From IMG/VR virus record IMGVR_UViG_3300044638_007285, positions 1 to 20,086 of that record: a stretch of 20,086 bases of DNA; one strand, given 5' to 3'. A program made the translations under genes and the position numbers. The notes below the pieces were generated by a model. That model ran no database searches. It was not told the DNA's origin and was given only the letters and a program-made list of their open reading frames with translations. Each line of letters begins with the position of its first letter. Position 1 is the first letter of the stretch. Shown here in pieces: positions 1 through 7,784 of the stretch. The stretch comes from a virus.

Positions 1-385
1 CTACCGGATGATTACGATATACCTTGTCGCAATTGCCCCAATAAACGTCAGCAGCGCCATCTACAGTCACAGTATTTAATTCTGGTCTGTCCGTTCCACC
101 ATCATTTAAAAAGTATGTCAGGGAGTGAACTACGGTGGCCCTTTTTTCATTATTTGGCTCCGGAGATTGGGCAATGTGGGTGGTTGATGACATTACTCTG
201 CAATTAAGAGCAACTTCAAAAATACGCCTTAGTCCATCTGTTGTAGGATTACCACTAATCTTTTCATCGTCGCTTAACAAACTCAAAACATGATCAGTCC
301 AATCGAGATCATTAGGTGTTACAATCTTCTTAACTTCTGTTGTAATCTCTTCCACTTTAGTTTCTTCTTTCTTGTTTTTGACCAT
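1..385 (-). CDS. Conserved-looking phage protein, N-terminal part (runs off the window)
   Basis: The frame is open from an ATG at 385-383 to the window edge, giving 128 codons with no stop, so the C-terminus is missing. The start is supported by an AGAGG ribosome binding site about 7 nt upstream and lies 2 nt after the stop of the endonuclease gene. The first 25 residues are Lys/Glu-rich and probably disordered. After that comes a folded-looking region containing PTTDGLRRIFEVAL (about residues 47-60) and, near the edge, TVDGAADVYWGN. The composition and motif spacing suggest a soluble cytoplasmic phage protein. I do not recognise its function. A DNA-annealing or replication accessory role is only a guess that would need the missing C-terminus. 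The upstream neighbour is a mobile endonuclease, so the original operon neighbour was probably the 156-aa gene of the glycan cluster. Confidence 0.75.
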   Translation of the reverse strand, partial: MVKNKKEETKVEEITTEVKKIVTPNDLDWTDHVLSLLSDDEKISGNPTTDGLRRIFEVALNCRVMSSTTHIAQSPEPNNEKRATVVHSLTYFLNDGGTDRPELNTVTVDGAADVYWGNCDKVYRNHPV

Positions 386-387
386 TA

Positions 388-1188
388 TCAATCCTCTATT
401 AAAAAGTTTTTTGTTTGTGTTTGTGTTTTAGATATGCTGTCCAATAGCAAAGATAAGTTTTCACAAATTCTTTGTGCTCTGGTTTTAGAAAAATCTTTGG
501 TCTGTTTGATCCTAATTAAAGTCAGACCTTTTCCTAATATTAGTCCTTGCTTTTTCTGATCATAATTAATGTTCTTTTGAAGAGCGTCTTCGCCCCATAC
601 TGGCAAGAAGTGAGACGGCCCATCAATTTCTATAGCTATACCCATGTTAGGAAGAAACAGGTCTATCTGCAACTTGGTATTTGATAGGATTTGCTCTTTA
701 TGAAATTCTACTTTGAGATTCTTTTTCAAAAGATATTCAAGCATATATTTTTCTAGCTTAGACCCAACCTTAGAAGTTTTTCTTACAGCCTGATTGGCTA
801 ATTGTGTTAGTCTGATCTTCTCATCGTCGTCTAGTTTAAGCCACGCCTCTTTTGCTTTTGTTCGTCGCTGTTCTAGCTCTGGCCCATCCAAGGACTCCCA
901 AGCCTTCATCACCCCTGTGCCTATTTTGTTTTTTGTCTCTTCTGGTCTTTGGGTTCCTTTAGTTGGGTGCTTATGTTTGCCTGTTTTCAGAGCGTTTTTT
1001 TGAGCTTCTGACTTGTTCCTAATCTGAATATTTAATGACACTGTTTCACGTCTAATTTTGTTGGGATATGTATCATACAACAAGGCTATATCTGCAAAAC
1101 TCTTTTTTTGTTTAATATATAGCTCGTTGAGAATATCGGACTTATCGCCTTTTGATAAATTATTCCAGGATGTTTTTGATTTGCTCAT
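388..1188 (-). CDS. EDxHD (Vsr-like) free-standing homing-type endonuclease with N-terminal HTH and NUMOD-like repeat
   Basis: The 266-aa protein has three parts. Residues 15-60 form a helix-turn-helix-like module around YIKQKKSFADIALLYD. Residues 70-95 (RPEETKNKIG) resemble NUMOD3 DNA-binding segments, with charged helices up to 140. Residues 143-230 form a Vsr/PD-(D/E)XK-like nuclease domain. In the nuclease domain I see E146, D176 (QIDLFLP), H193 in EIDGPSHF and D210 in NYDQKKQG, the order that defines the EDxHD family typified by I-Bth0305I. It would cut DNA at a specific site and spread its own gene by recombination. The start overlaps the end of the upstream 156-aa gene by 29 nt and has a GGAGG site 9 nt upstream. 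It sits at the boundary between the glycan cluster and the next gene. There is no sign of an intron or intein. The family call is confident; the target site is unknown. Confidence 0.85.
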   Translation of the reverse strand: MSKSKTSWNNLSKGDKSDILNELYIKQKKSFADIALLYDTYPNKIRRETVSLNIQIRNKSEAQKNALKTGKHKHPTKGTQRPEETKNKIGTGVMKAWESLDGPELEQRRTKAKEAWLKLDDDEKIRLTQLANQAVRKTSKVGSKLEKYMLEYLLKKNLKVEFHKEQILSNTKLQIDLFLPNMGIAIEIDGPSHFLPVWGEDALQKNINYDQKKQGLILGKGLTLIRIKQTKDFSKTRAQRICENLSLLLDSISKTQTQTKNFLIED

Positions 1189-1630
1189 ATGTAAAATCCT
1201 CCGCTACTAAAATGGGTTTTTTCCAACATATCTCATAAATATCTGCTATGTGTTGGTTTTGTGCAATAATTTCTAGATTTTCTACATCGAATACATTCTT
1301 CCATTCCTTATAATCGCCCTCAAGGTTTTGTTCCCAAGGTACATTCGTGACATATAAATATCTCTTGTGAATATTAGGATAAGATTGACTAATCATGGCG
1401 GACTGTATATCAAATAGAAACAAATTACCAAAGAAAAATCTGGATTGATTTAAATGAAGAACTGGAACAGTATGGGATTGTATTCTATCATTTGAGCTAT
1501 TAAAAATACATATTTGATTATATGGCTTATGTGAAGCTATGGTCTCTATATTATCTATTACCTTATCAAAGGTTGGGCCATCTTCTAATTTTAGTAATAT
1601 AAATCCGTAATCTTTTTGTGTTGCATTCAT
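1160..1630 (-). CDS. Unrecognised 156-aa protein of the glycan cluster
   Basis: The 156-aa ORF starts with an ATG overlapping the upstream stop by 4 nt (ATGA), so translation is probably coupled. It opens with a beta-strand-like segment (GFILLKL), then a helix (TFDKVIDNIETIA) and a second strand (QICIFN). In the middle are GNLFLFDIQSAMISQ and RYLYVTNVPWEQ. These alternating strands and helices suggest a small Rossmann-like alpha/beta fold, but I see no nucleotide- or metal-binding signature. There is no signal peptide or membrane segment. The position at the end of a glycosyltransferase cluster suggests a role in the same process. It could be a degenerate glycosyltransferase half or a partner subunit. 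Its last 29 nt are shared with the start of the endonuclease gene. Confidence 0.7.
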   Translation of the reverse strand: MNATQKDYGFILLKLEDGPTFDKVIDNIETIASHKPYNQICIFNSSNDRIQSHTVPVLHLNQSRFFFGNLFLFDIQSAMISQSYPNIHKRYLYVTNVPWEQNLEGDYKEWKNVFDVENLEIIAQNQHIADIYEICWKKPILVAEDFTYEQIKNILE

Positions 1631-2340
1631 AGTAAATTAGACCTAATAAAGGTTTCGTATGTTGTTATTGTGGGATCTATTTTATTGGTTATTTTTGTTT
1701 TTTTGCCTAGCTTTATCTGATCTACAGAAATTAGCTTAGCGCCGCATTCTACAGCTTCTGCGGAATAGTCTCCGTTTATATCAATAAAGAATTCATACGA
1801 ATTAAGAATATTGGCTTTATCTATCTCAGACACTTTGCCTAAGTTCTGATGATGAGACACATGTTCGCTATTAAACATATTAATATGCAGTTTAGTATTA
1901 GGATATAGAATATCTATTATATTATCTGGAATATTTTTCCTATGATCTAAGAATAATGCATACGCAGATTTTCTACGAACCAAACCCAAATTTTTATAGA
2001 GATGATTGTTTATCATCTTAGGAATAGTAGTAGTATTCTCATAAGCATTATGGGACAGGTGATGAGCGGCTCTACTAAAATCACTCATAACATCCGTATT
2101 ATCAATATCATGATAAATAATAGACTTCACTTGTTTCGAATAAAATTCGGATACAAACTGAGCTGTTTCGTTATTAAATTTTGAAGCTAAAAATATACCG
2201 ATTGAAAATTGATGATTATGATATATTTTATATAGATCATTATTTATGTCTGTTGATATAACATCAATCCCCATATGTCTTAGGGTTAAAATAATGTTGT
2301 TAATAAATTTACTATCCTGTTTTTGCACAAAAATATTCAC
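1627..2340 (-). CDS. GT-B glycosyltransferase-like protein (divergent)
   Basis: The 237-aa protein begins MNIFVQKQDSKFINNIILTL, a strand-helix opening like a GT-B N-terminal Rossmann domain. The C-terminal third contains DKANILNSYEFFIDINGD followed by AVECGAKLISVDQ. This resembles the place in GT-B enzymes where a sugar-nucleotide-contacting acidic helix is followed by a glycine-containing strand. A similar block (LNSYK..VNLN..YAGCHVIS) occurs in the 289-aa protein at 4166-5035, so the two are probably distant paralogues. At 237 residues it is short for a two-domain GT-B enzyme (usually 350-400). The start abuts the stop of the upstream gene (1-nt overlap). The substrate is unknown, and it could be an inactive partner of the larger glycosyltransferases. 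Confidence 0.55.
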   Translation of the reverse strand: MNIFVQKQDSKFINNIILTLRHMGIDVISTDINNDLYKIYHNHQFSIGIFLASKFNNETAQFVSEFYSKQVKSIIYHDIDNTDVMSDFSRAAHHLSHNAYENTTTIPKMINNHLYKNLGLVRRKSAYALFLDHRKNIPDNIIDILYPNTKLHINMFNSEHVSHHQNLGKVSEIDKANILNSYEFFIDINGDYSAEAVECGAKLISVDQIKLGKKTKITNKIDPTITTYETFIRSNLL

Positions 2341-3014
2341 TATACAAAACTCCTAGCTTTTGATAAATCTTTTATGTTGGCAATTTTCATGATTTGTTGC
2401 TTAGATATATTAATCTTATTGATCTTAGACCCAACATCAGATAATAAGTTCATGATTTCGAATAAATATAATTGATCTAAATTTTTGTCTTTAGCAATTT
2501 TCTTTAATACATTAAGATCTTGAGAGTTTAGCATGGCACATTCAGACCATCTTTGTGGAAGATCATAAAATAAATAAACTGAATCATCCTTCATGTTGCA
2601 GCCTATTGTGAAGTCTGACTTTGGCTTGTCTAACATAAATATACAAGAGTCTTGACCTGATGTTAAGAAACGACTTTTAAATAATATGCCACTACTGATT
2701 ACTAATAACTTATTCGGAATATGAGTATTAATATAGTCAATAATGGATTTTGTCTGATTTGTGGTTTGATATTTTTGATTATGTAAGAATTTGACATTAT
2801 ATTCATCGAGTATTTTCAACATCTTTTCAGATTCAAATCCCGTAGCAACTGTAATGTCTATGTTCTTGTGTTGTCTTTTTAATTCTTGTATTTGGTGTTC
2901 TATTACAAGTACAGAGTTCTTAATCCTCAATAAGGACTTTGATCCTATAGACTTCATGCCTTTTGTTACTTCGGACGCTATAATAAGAGCGTGAATAGGT
3001 TCAATGATTGCCAT
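2340..3014 (-). CDS. Nucleotidyltransferase-like (GlmU/MobA fold) protein with degenerate active site
   Basis: The 224-aa protein has the layout of a sugar-nucleotide pyrophosphorylase: HALIIASEVTKGMKSIGSKSLLRI, then VLVIEHQIQELK, ITVATGFESEKMLKIL, VKFLHNQKY and KLLVISSGILFK. In active members the first loop is a GxGTRM signature followed by PK, and the later strand ends in an Asp that holds the metal. Here the first loop reads ASEVTKGMKSIGSK, keeping the Lys but not the Gly-Thr-Arg. The later strand reads VISSGILFK, with no Asp. The fold is therefore likely but catalysis of NDP-sugar formation is doubtful. The gene overlaps its upstream neighbour by 14 nt within the glycan operon. It might bind a nucleotide sugar, or use altered chemistry. 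Confidence 0.6.
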   Translation of the reverse strand: MAIIEPIHALIIASEVTKGMKSIGSKSLLRIKNSVLVIEHQIQELKRQHKNIDITVATGFESEKMLKILDEYNVKFLHNQKYQTTNQTKSIIDYINTHIPNKLLVISSGILFKSRFLTSGQDSCIFMLDKPKSDFTIGCNMKDDSVYLFYDLPQRWSECAMLNSQDLNVLKKIAKDKNLDQLYLFEIMNLLSDVGSKINKINISKQQIMKIANIKDLSKARSFV

Positions 3015-3753
3015 ATTCTAATACAATAGCTTCCGGGATTGTGGATAGTGCTTGCTCTATATTTTTATTGATAGATCTACAAATATTGTAATTGCTAAAA
3101 GTCATGAACAACCCGCCAAGACCATCGGCTTTCTTTTTCTTTGCATAATGAAATAATGTTTGCAATATGACTATATGACTATTAAGCTCATTAATATCCT
3201 CGTCCAACTCTGCTATATTTTTAGCATCGTAGATTAATAAAAAACTAGTATTATTTTTTCCAACATTAGTATCTAAAGCAACATTCAAAGCATCATCGAA
3301 AGATATTTCACTTATAAAACTATGTGCTTTCCACATAAAATGATCGCCTATTTGATTTTTTAGTGCTAGAATTTTTTCTTTATTGCTATCATCTGGAAAA
3401 AGCAAAAAAGATACAAATTTAGGCTTGATAGATAGTCCTATTAAGGTTTCGCAAAGACGAGAAACCCCAGCTGGATCTAGTGTGGTTATATCTATCACTG
3501 CATAGTATCCCATACACGCTTTATTAATTATTTCTTGTTTGATAACGTCTATAGAAACATTATCTTTATTTTTTTCAAATACGTCTTTGTTAAAACCCAT
3601 CCTACACATATATTCTTCTATGACATAGAAGTCATCTACTATGCTAGTTTTCTTATGTCCTTTAATGTGTTCAATAATATTATGTTCGCATGGAGTATCA
3701 GAACTAGCTTTATTGGCAAATAAGCACTTTTTGCAGTTTGTGTTCGTTATCAT
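3001..3753 (-). CDS. Unknown protein with N-terminal Cys cluster, possibly GT-A-like
   Basis: The 250-aa protein starts with a cysteine cluster: C7 and C10 in CKKCLFA, C22 in PCEHNIIEHI, and C50 in EYMCRMGF. Four Cys at these spacings could bind zinc or an iron-sulfur cluster. The rest is alpha/beta: YYAVIDITTLDPAGVSRL, PKFVSFLLFPDD, SFLLIYDAKN (with an Asp at the end of a strand) and GLGGLFMTFSNYNIC. This layout is faintly like family-2 (GT-A) glycosyltransferases, with YDAK near where a DxD motif would sit, but that is inference only. The start overlaps the upstream stop by 4 nt, as expected for coupled translation. No signal peptide or transmembrane helix is evident. Its place between the nucleotidyltransferase-like and methyltransferase-like genes suggests a glycan-related role. 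Confidence 0.5.
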   Translation of the reverse strand: MITNTNCKKCLFANKASSDTPCEHNIIEHIKGHKKTSIVDDFYVIEEYMCRMGFNKDVFEKNKDNVSIDVIKQEIINKACMGYYAVIDITTLDPAGVSRLCETLIGLSIKPKFVSFLLFPDDSNKEKILALKNQIGDHFMWKAHSFISEISFDDALNVALDTNVGKNNTSFLLIYDAKNIAELDEDINELNSHIVILQTLFHYAKKKKADGLGGLFMTFSNYNICRSINKNIEQALSTIPEAIVLEYGNH

Positions 3754-4169
3754 GATATACTATTTCTCAGCACTTTAATGGTTGTATAAATCTCTGATCT
3801 GTCCGTATCGGTAACTATGAAATCTGAGCCTATTTGATTATAGATTTTATCTACTGTTAATACAGATTTTAAGATAGAAATATAGTTCATAAATTCCTTA
3901 TCTCCAATGATATTATCAACAAATTTTTGAGCTAGTACTTTGGCGTCAATAAATCTCATCACTATTTGTCCACCAACAGCCATCTTGCTGCTAATCTCCT
4001 GCCATAACATAGGAATATCATCATCATCGATGATATTTAAATGGTCAATCACAAGAGCGCCCACTGAATAGTTTATTATATTACCTAAATTATTTATGTC
4101 AACACTATTAAATCCATCAATAGCTCTAAATGCCGACTTGTCAATACATATTGCAATATTTCTACTCAT
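3750..4169 (-). CDS. Truncated class I methyltransferase-like protein lacking the SAM-binding half
   Basis: The 139-aa protein matches the second half of a type-11 class I methyltransferase. GALVIDHLNIIDDDDIPMLW corresponds to the post-motif II stretch (usually ...vleHl...d....l.e), and AVGGQIVMRFID to the LkpGG-l-i strand. The glycine-rich SAM-binding loop (motif I, GxGxG) and the following acidic residue are absent, and the protein is about 60-100 residues shorter than normal. The genes on both sides overlap it by 4 nt, and no extra coding sequence lies upstream that could be a lost N-terminus, so this is not a simple frameshift. It may be a pseudo-methyltransferase acting as a scaffold. 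A partner protein could also supply the missing half. Confidence 0.5.
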   Translation of the reverse strand: MSRNIAICIDKSAFRAIDGFNSVDINNLGNIINYSVGALVIDHLNIIDDDDIPMLWQEISSKMAVGGQIVMRFIDAKVLAQKFVDNIIGDKEFMNYISILKSVLTVDKIYNQIGSDFIVTDTDRSEIYTTIKVLRNSIS

Positions 4170-5035
4170 ATATAAAAAGGCTCCTTGATATATTTATACA
4201 TTAAATTACTCATATTAGCAGCAAATTTTTGCAAATCATACTTTTGTTCCAAAGAATAATGAACATCTTTTTGTTCTTGGATATCAAAAGTTTCTGTTTT
4301 TTGTTTGATCAGTTGTGGGATGTGTTCTATGTTCTCATAAATCGTTTCATGATCATATAAAGACTTATTAGATATAACGTGACACCCCGCATATAGACCA
4401 TATAGACTATCTATTGGGGTATTTAAATTAACACACACCTTATAAGAATTAAGATCGTTCATGGATTCGTTATAGTCATCAAAAGTTTTGCATATTTTCA
4501 TATCAGGATAGTGCTCATATAATATTTTGCATATTCTTTTTGAGACATTAGAACTATCGCTAATAACGATAACTGATTTTCTAGGTTCTGTATTTAGTGA
4601 GTATTTTGGTATTCCCGGATCAATAGTTCCAATTTCTTTAAGGAAGTCCCAAGATGATGCTATTTGGCTACCCACCACTATTTTGTTAACGTCGTTAAGT
4701 CTGTCTCTTAATAAAATCAGATCTTCTTTTTTAAGCAACACCATTGGGCTATCTATTAATAAAAGAATTTCTTTGATATGATACTGTTGATATATATCTC
4801 TTTCTTGTGAATGACTAAGATAGTCGGATGTTATATATGCGTTTATATTAAATAAATTACAGAGATTTGACATTTCTTTTGAATTTTTGATTGCTACAAA
4901 AGAATAGTCATTAGTGTGATTTATTAATGTAGATGCAAAGATACTATTCTGAGCATTTATAACAACACTAGGCTTTAGTTTCTTATAATTTCTATAAACA
5001 CTGTCAATGATATTATGATTAGGATAAACGCTCAT
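4166..5035 (-). CDS. GT-B glycosyltransferase-like protein (divergent)
   Basis: The 289-aa protein has Rossmann-like segments: PSVVINAQNSIFASTLI near the N-terminus, EILLLIDSPMVLL around residue 90, and KSVIVISDSSNVSKRICKIL around 155, like the start of a GT-B C-terminal domain. The block LNSYKVCVNLN followed by YAGCHVISNK and NIEHIPQLI resembles the region where GT4 enzymes hold the donor. However, the ExxxxxxxE acidic pair of active enzymes is not clear. The 4-nt ATGA overlaps at both ends place it inside one polycistron with the larger glycosyltransferases. It shares the LNSY...G..xIS block with the 237-aa protein at 1627-2340. Likely role: a sugar transfer or sugar-binding component; acceptor and donor are unknown. 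Confidence 0.55.
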   Translation of the reverse strand: MSVYPNHNIIDSVYRNYKKLKPSVVINAQNSIFASTLINHTNDYSFVAIKNSKEMSNLCNLFNINAYITSDYLSHSQERDIYQQYHIKEILLLIDSPMVLLKKEDLILLRDRLNDVNKIVVGSQIASSWDFLKEIGTIDPGIPKYSLNTEPRKSVIVISDSSNVSKRICKILYEHYPDMKICKTFDDYNESMNDLNSYKVCVNLNTPIDSLYGLYAGCHVISNKSLYDHETIYENIEHIPQLIKQKTETFDIQEQKDVHYSLEQKYDLQKFAANMSNLMYKYIKEPFYI

Positions 5036-6042
5036 ATTATGTTGGCTAGATAGTTTGTATTGGGGGTGGTATATTTCTGAGATTTTGGGTCAATCATGGA
5101 AGCCAGTTTTATTTGTTCAACAAGGGATTCTGTAATAATAGAATCAACTCGTTCATTTGGCTCAAAATCCTCATTTGTAATTCTTGGTACAGAGACTGTC
5201 TCTAGGTTTTCTGTATTAATAATAACATTATTTAGGTATTTTGCATGTTCTTCTTGGATGGTTGACTTAGTAGTCGAATTAAGACTTAGAAAAACATCAC
5301 ATGTATTGTGGATCATTAATTTTTCTTGAAAAGATAACGACTTAAACATAACATACTCTGTTGTGCTTTTAGGATATTTGTGTATTTTCAGCTGTTGTTT
5401 AATAGAATTAATTATTTCCATAAATTGTTGTTTGTCTTTATTTGTTACATTATCCAATAACAGTATTAGGCTTCTCCCGAAGTTTCCCCTAAATGCGGTA
5501 TAAAAACTAACAAGTATTTTTTGAATAATATCTGCATCTGTATGCATATTGCCAAAAAAATAGAATTTAAGTGACTTATTATGAACCCCAAAATCAATTT
5601 TCTGATCTTTAATATCGCTTACCGATGAAGGAAGAATGGGGTAGGATATTCTAGTAATAGAGTCGCCTAAACCAGATCTAACAAGTCTTACTTCATCTTG
5701 TGTGTTAGCTACGAGGATTTTATTAAATCGCTTCAATGAAGATACTTGGCATTCTCTGAGAATCAGAGCTGGACCCAATATCGGTATTGCGATATTTGTA
5801 ACAAAGCCCTGATGAGGTTGAAGCCAATCAACAGGAGCATGCTGTATTAGAACATCATAAGAGTCACATATTCGTGATTCACAAGGTAGAATATCTAGTT
5901 TTATTGTTGGGTCATTAATACTGGTATAAATTGGTCTGGTTGTAACAGTATGTTTGGAGGCTAATAAATTTTGAATATGAGACTGGGACTCAATACCAAT
6001 GTCATTTTCTACACGATATGGTCCGACATATAGGATATTCAT
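5032..6042 (-). CDS. GT4-like glycosyltransferase
   Basis: The 336-aa protein begins MNILYVGPYRVENDIGIESQ, the usual first strand and glycine loop of a GT-B glycosyltransferase. DVLIQHAP, NIAIPILGPALILRE and FNKILVANTQDEVRLV follow, the last matching the linker where GT4 enzymes read 'v.a.S.....l'. The C-terminal domain starts near LKFYFFGNMHTDADIIQKIL, with LILLLDN and CDVFLSLN after it. The length is close to the family norm, but the C-terminal ExxxxxxxE motif is not obvious (TIQEEHAKYL is the nearest), so activity is uncertain. The start overlaps the upstream stop (ATGA) and has an AAAGG site 9 nt before it. It is likely a cytoplasmic sugar transferase acting on a phage-made glycan or a virion protein; the substrate is unknown. 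Confidence 0.65.
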   Translation of the reverse strand: MNILYVGPYRVENDIGIESQSHIQNLLASKHTVTTRPIYTSINDPTIKLDILPCESRICDSYDVLIQHAPVDWLQPHQGFVTNIAIPILGPALILRECQVSSLKRFNKILVANTQDEVRLVRSGLGDSITRISYPILPSSVSDIKDQKIDFGVHNKSLKFYFFGNMHTDADIIQKILVSFYTAFRGNFGRSLILLLDNVTNKDKQQFMEIINSIKQQLKIHKYPKSTTEYVMFKSLSFQEKLMIHNTCDVFLSLNSTTKSTIQEEHAKYLNNVIINTENLETVSVPRITNEDFEPNERVDSIITESLVEQIKLASMIDPKSQKYTTPNTNYLANII

Positions 6043-7715
6043 ATGGAGGAACCTTTCATGTTTGCATATCTGATATAGTCATCATCAAAGACTTGACCAC
6101 TCAATCTAACTGACTCTGTTGCGTTATTATTATGTATCATTGTATTTATTGTTTCCATAGTATCTTCTAGGTTCGATGGCTGAATATTCAACCCAGATTG
6201 GATAAAACCATAATCTATATCTTTAAGCATACCCAATAAAATCATAGAAGACATCATGTTATGATTATGAAATACGTTATTACAAATATACATCAGCAAA
6301 TCAAAATTATCTTGCGGATTGTGTTTGGTTGGGGTTTTTACATTTGACATATGGATCATGGGACTATCCCAATTGGACCTATATCCATTCTTATCTAAAG
6401 TATCTAAATAAGATTCCCATTTTTTAAAACAAATATCCCAATCAAAATATTTTGTTGTTAACTTCCTAATATTATTAGATTGTTGTTGATTGTCTTTCTT
6501 AGAAGAATTTAAGAACTTATAAAGTTTCTTTACTAAATCTTCATTGTCTGGGTATACTCTTATGGCTTTTGTTTCTAGTTCTTTAAATCTAGACTTAACC
6601 TTAATAGGTGTTGCTTTAAGTTTTTCTATGATATCAATCATAGCACTATAGTCAACAGTAAAAATGGGAAGCCCACACGCCCCTGCCTCAACTTGTGGCA
6701 TTCCAGCACCTTCACATATAGCGTATTGTATATAACAATCAAATAGATTATATATGTCTGATAGCTGTTCGGATGTGATACCCTGAGTAACCGATGTAAA
6801 TTGGCAAGATATTTCCCCACAACGAGGACAACCGATTACAGGGCCAGCAAATGTTCTACTATAGAAATTTTTACATTGTTTGCAAATGTAAGTTAATAGA
6901 ACCTTATTAGATATACGATATTCCTTTAAGAGTTCGGGTATATCCCACCCTGCGTCTGGATAGCTGGTGTGCAGATATAGATATAATTTAGAACCAATGT
7001 CTGGAGATTCTTTTTCAAATATGTCCAGTAAATTTCTAAAAGATAAAAAGAGATCAGGGATTAGTTTCCTTTTTTGGTTTCTCATTACAGACCCTAAAAT
7101 AATAGAATCTGATGGTATATTAAGTTTATTTTTAAGTCCAAGCTTATAGTCCTTGGTCTGTGGCTTAAAAATAGATAGATCAACGCCTGGAGCGGCTGTG
7201 TCGATGTAATTGATCTTTCCAGAGGTTTGTTTTTTTAATACCTCGGCACCCCAGTCAGAATAAGTAAACACGGCATCAGCAGACAAATACGTGTCTAGCC
7301 ATGCCTCTTGCTGTGGTTCAGAATCGACTGTGGGCATAAGAATCCAATGAAAGTATTTTCTTAACGGGGACATTGCTTGATAGGCGCTCATCCAATAATC
7401 TCTAACGTCAATTACCACATCAGGCTTAAAATCCAACAAAACCTTTTCAAACCTCCACCTGCCAAATTGATTATCTATTCTGGAGTTATAATCAGAACTC
7501 CTAGGATCATTTGGACCTACAGCATTAGCGTAATATTTCCATTTGATGGAGCCGTCTCTGGGATCGTTGACAGTTCCATAAGAAGCAAACTCAGCTATTT
7601 CATATTTTTGGGTTGCATGAAGACGAGAGAGAAGCTCTCTGGCATAAACAGCAAAACCAGAACTTAAAAAACTGGCTTCTGAACACATTAATACTTTTAG
7701 TTTATTTTTATTCAT
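6039..7715 (-). CDS. GT4 family glycosyltransferase with an inserted zinc ribbon and a C-terminal extension
   Basis: The 558-aa protein is the best-preserved enzyme of the cluster. Residues 6-40 (KVLMCSEASFLSSGFAVYAR) form the GT-B N-terminal strand and loop. DVVIDVRDYW and AVFTYSDWGAEVL follow, with the donor domain from about 206 (LGSVMRNQKRKLIPDLF). The GT4 signature EGAGMPQVEAGACGLP (335-350) contains the E-x7-E pair. A zinc-ribbon-like insertion with C278, C281, C296 and C299 lies between KVLLTY and the donor helix, where ordinary GT4 enzymes have a short loop. About 120 residues beyond the catalytic core are of unknown fold. It is the first gene after the SSB terminator and has no Shine-Dalgarno sequence. 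It probably transfers a sugar from an NDP donor; the acceptor cannot be told. Confidence 0.85.
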   Translation of the reverse strand: MNKNKLKVLMCSEASFLSSGFAVYARELLSRLHATQKYEIAEFASYGTVNDPRDGSIKWKYYANAVGPNDPRSSDYNSRIDNQFGRWRFEKVLLDFKPDVVIDVRDYWMSAYQAMSPLRKYFHWILMPTVDSEPQQEAWLDTYLSADAVFTYSDWGAEVLKKQTSGKINYIDTAAPGVDLSIFKPQTKDYKLGLKNKLNIPSDSIILGSVMRNQKRKLIPDLFLSFRNLLDIFEKESPDIGSKLYLYLHTSYPDAGWDIPELLKEYRISNKVLLTYICKQCKNFYSRTFAGPVIGCPRCGEISCQFTSVTQGITSEQLSDIYNLFDCYIQYAICEGAGMPQVEAGACGLPIFTVDYSAMIDIIEKLKATPIKVKSRFKELETKAIRVYPDNEDLVKKLYKFLNSSKKDNQQQSNNIRKLTTKYFDWDICFKKWESYLDTLDKNGYRSNWDSPMIHMSNVKTPTKHNPQDNFDLLMYICNNVFHNHNMMSSMILLGMLKDIDYGFIQSGLNIQPSNLEDTMETINTMIHNNNATESVRLSGQVFDDDYIRYANMKGSSI

Positions 7716-7721
7716 ATTGGT

Positions 7722-7760
7722 AAAGATAATAAAATGGGGGCCGAGATAACCCAGCCCCCA
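7722..7760 (-). terminator. Intrinsic terminator after ssb
   Basis: Read on the minus strand, TGGGGGC (7760-7754) pairs perfectly with GCCCCCA (7741-7735). The stem continues inward through mixed G-C and G-U pairs to a TTAT loop, about 11 pairs in all. It is followed by TTTTATTATCTTT. It lies 24 nt past the ssb stop and just before the glycosyltransferase start, so it separates the replication genes from the glycan cluster. On the plus strand the stem is followed by CCCTATTTTT, so it might work in both directions. The T-tract is interrupted, so partial read-through into the glycan cluster is plausible. Confidence 0.85.
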
Positions 7761-7784
7761 CCCTATTTTTGACAGTTCTTTTGA

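Noticed and set aside
290-559. 89-aa plus-strand ORF
   Set aside because: It overlaps the ends of two minus-strand genes, is very rich in Phe, Cys and Leu as shadow frames are, and has no ribosome binding site.
388-1201. 7-bp GAGGATT repeat at both ends of the first EDxHD gene as an insertion scar
   Set aside because: The repeat contains the ribosome binding sites of the two following starts, so the match is expected without insertion; too short to support a scar.
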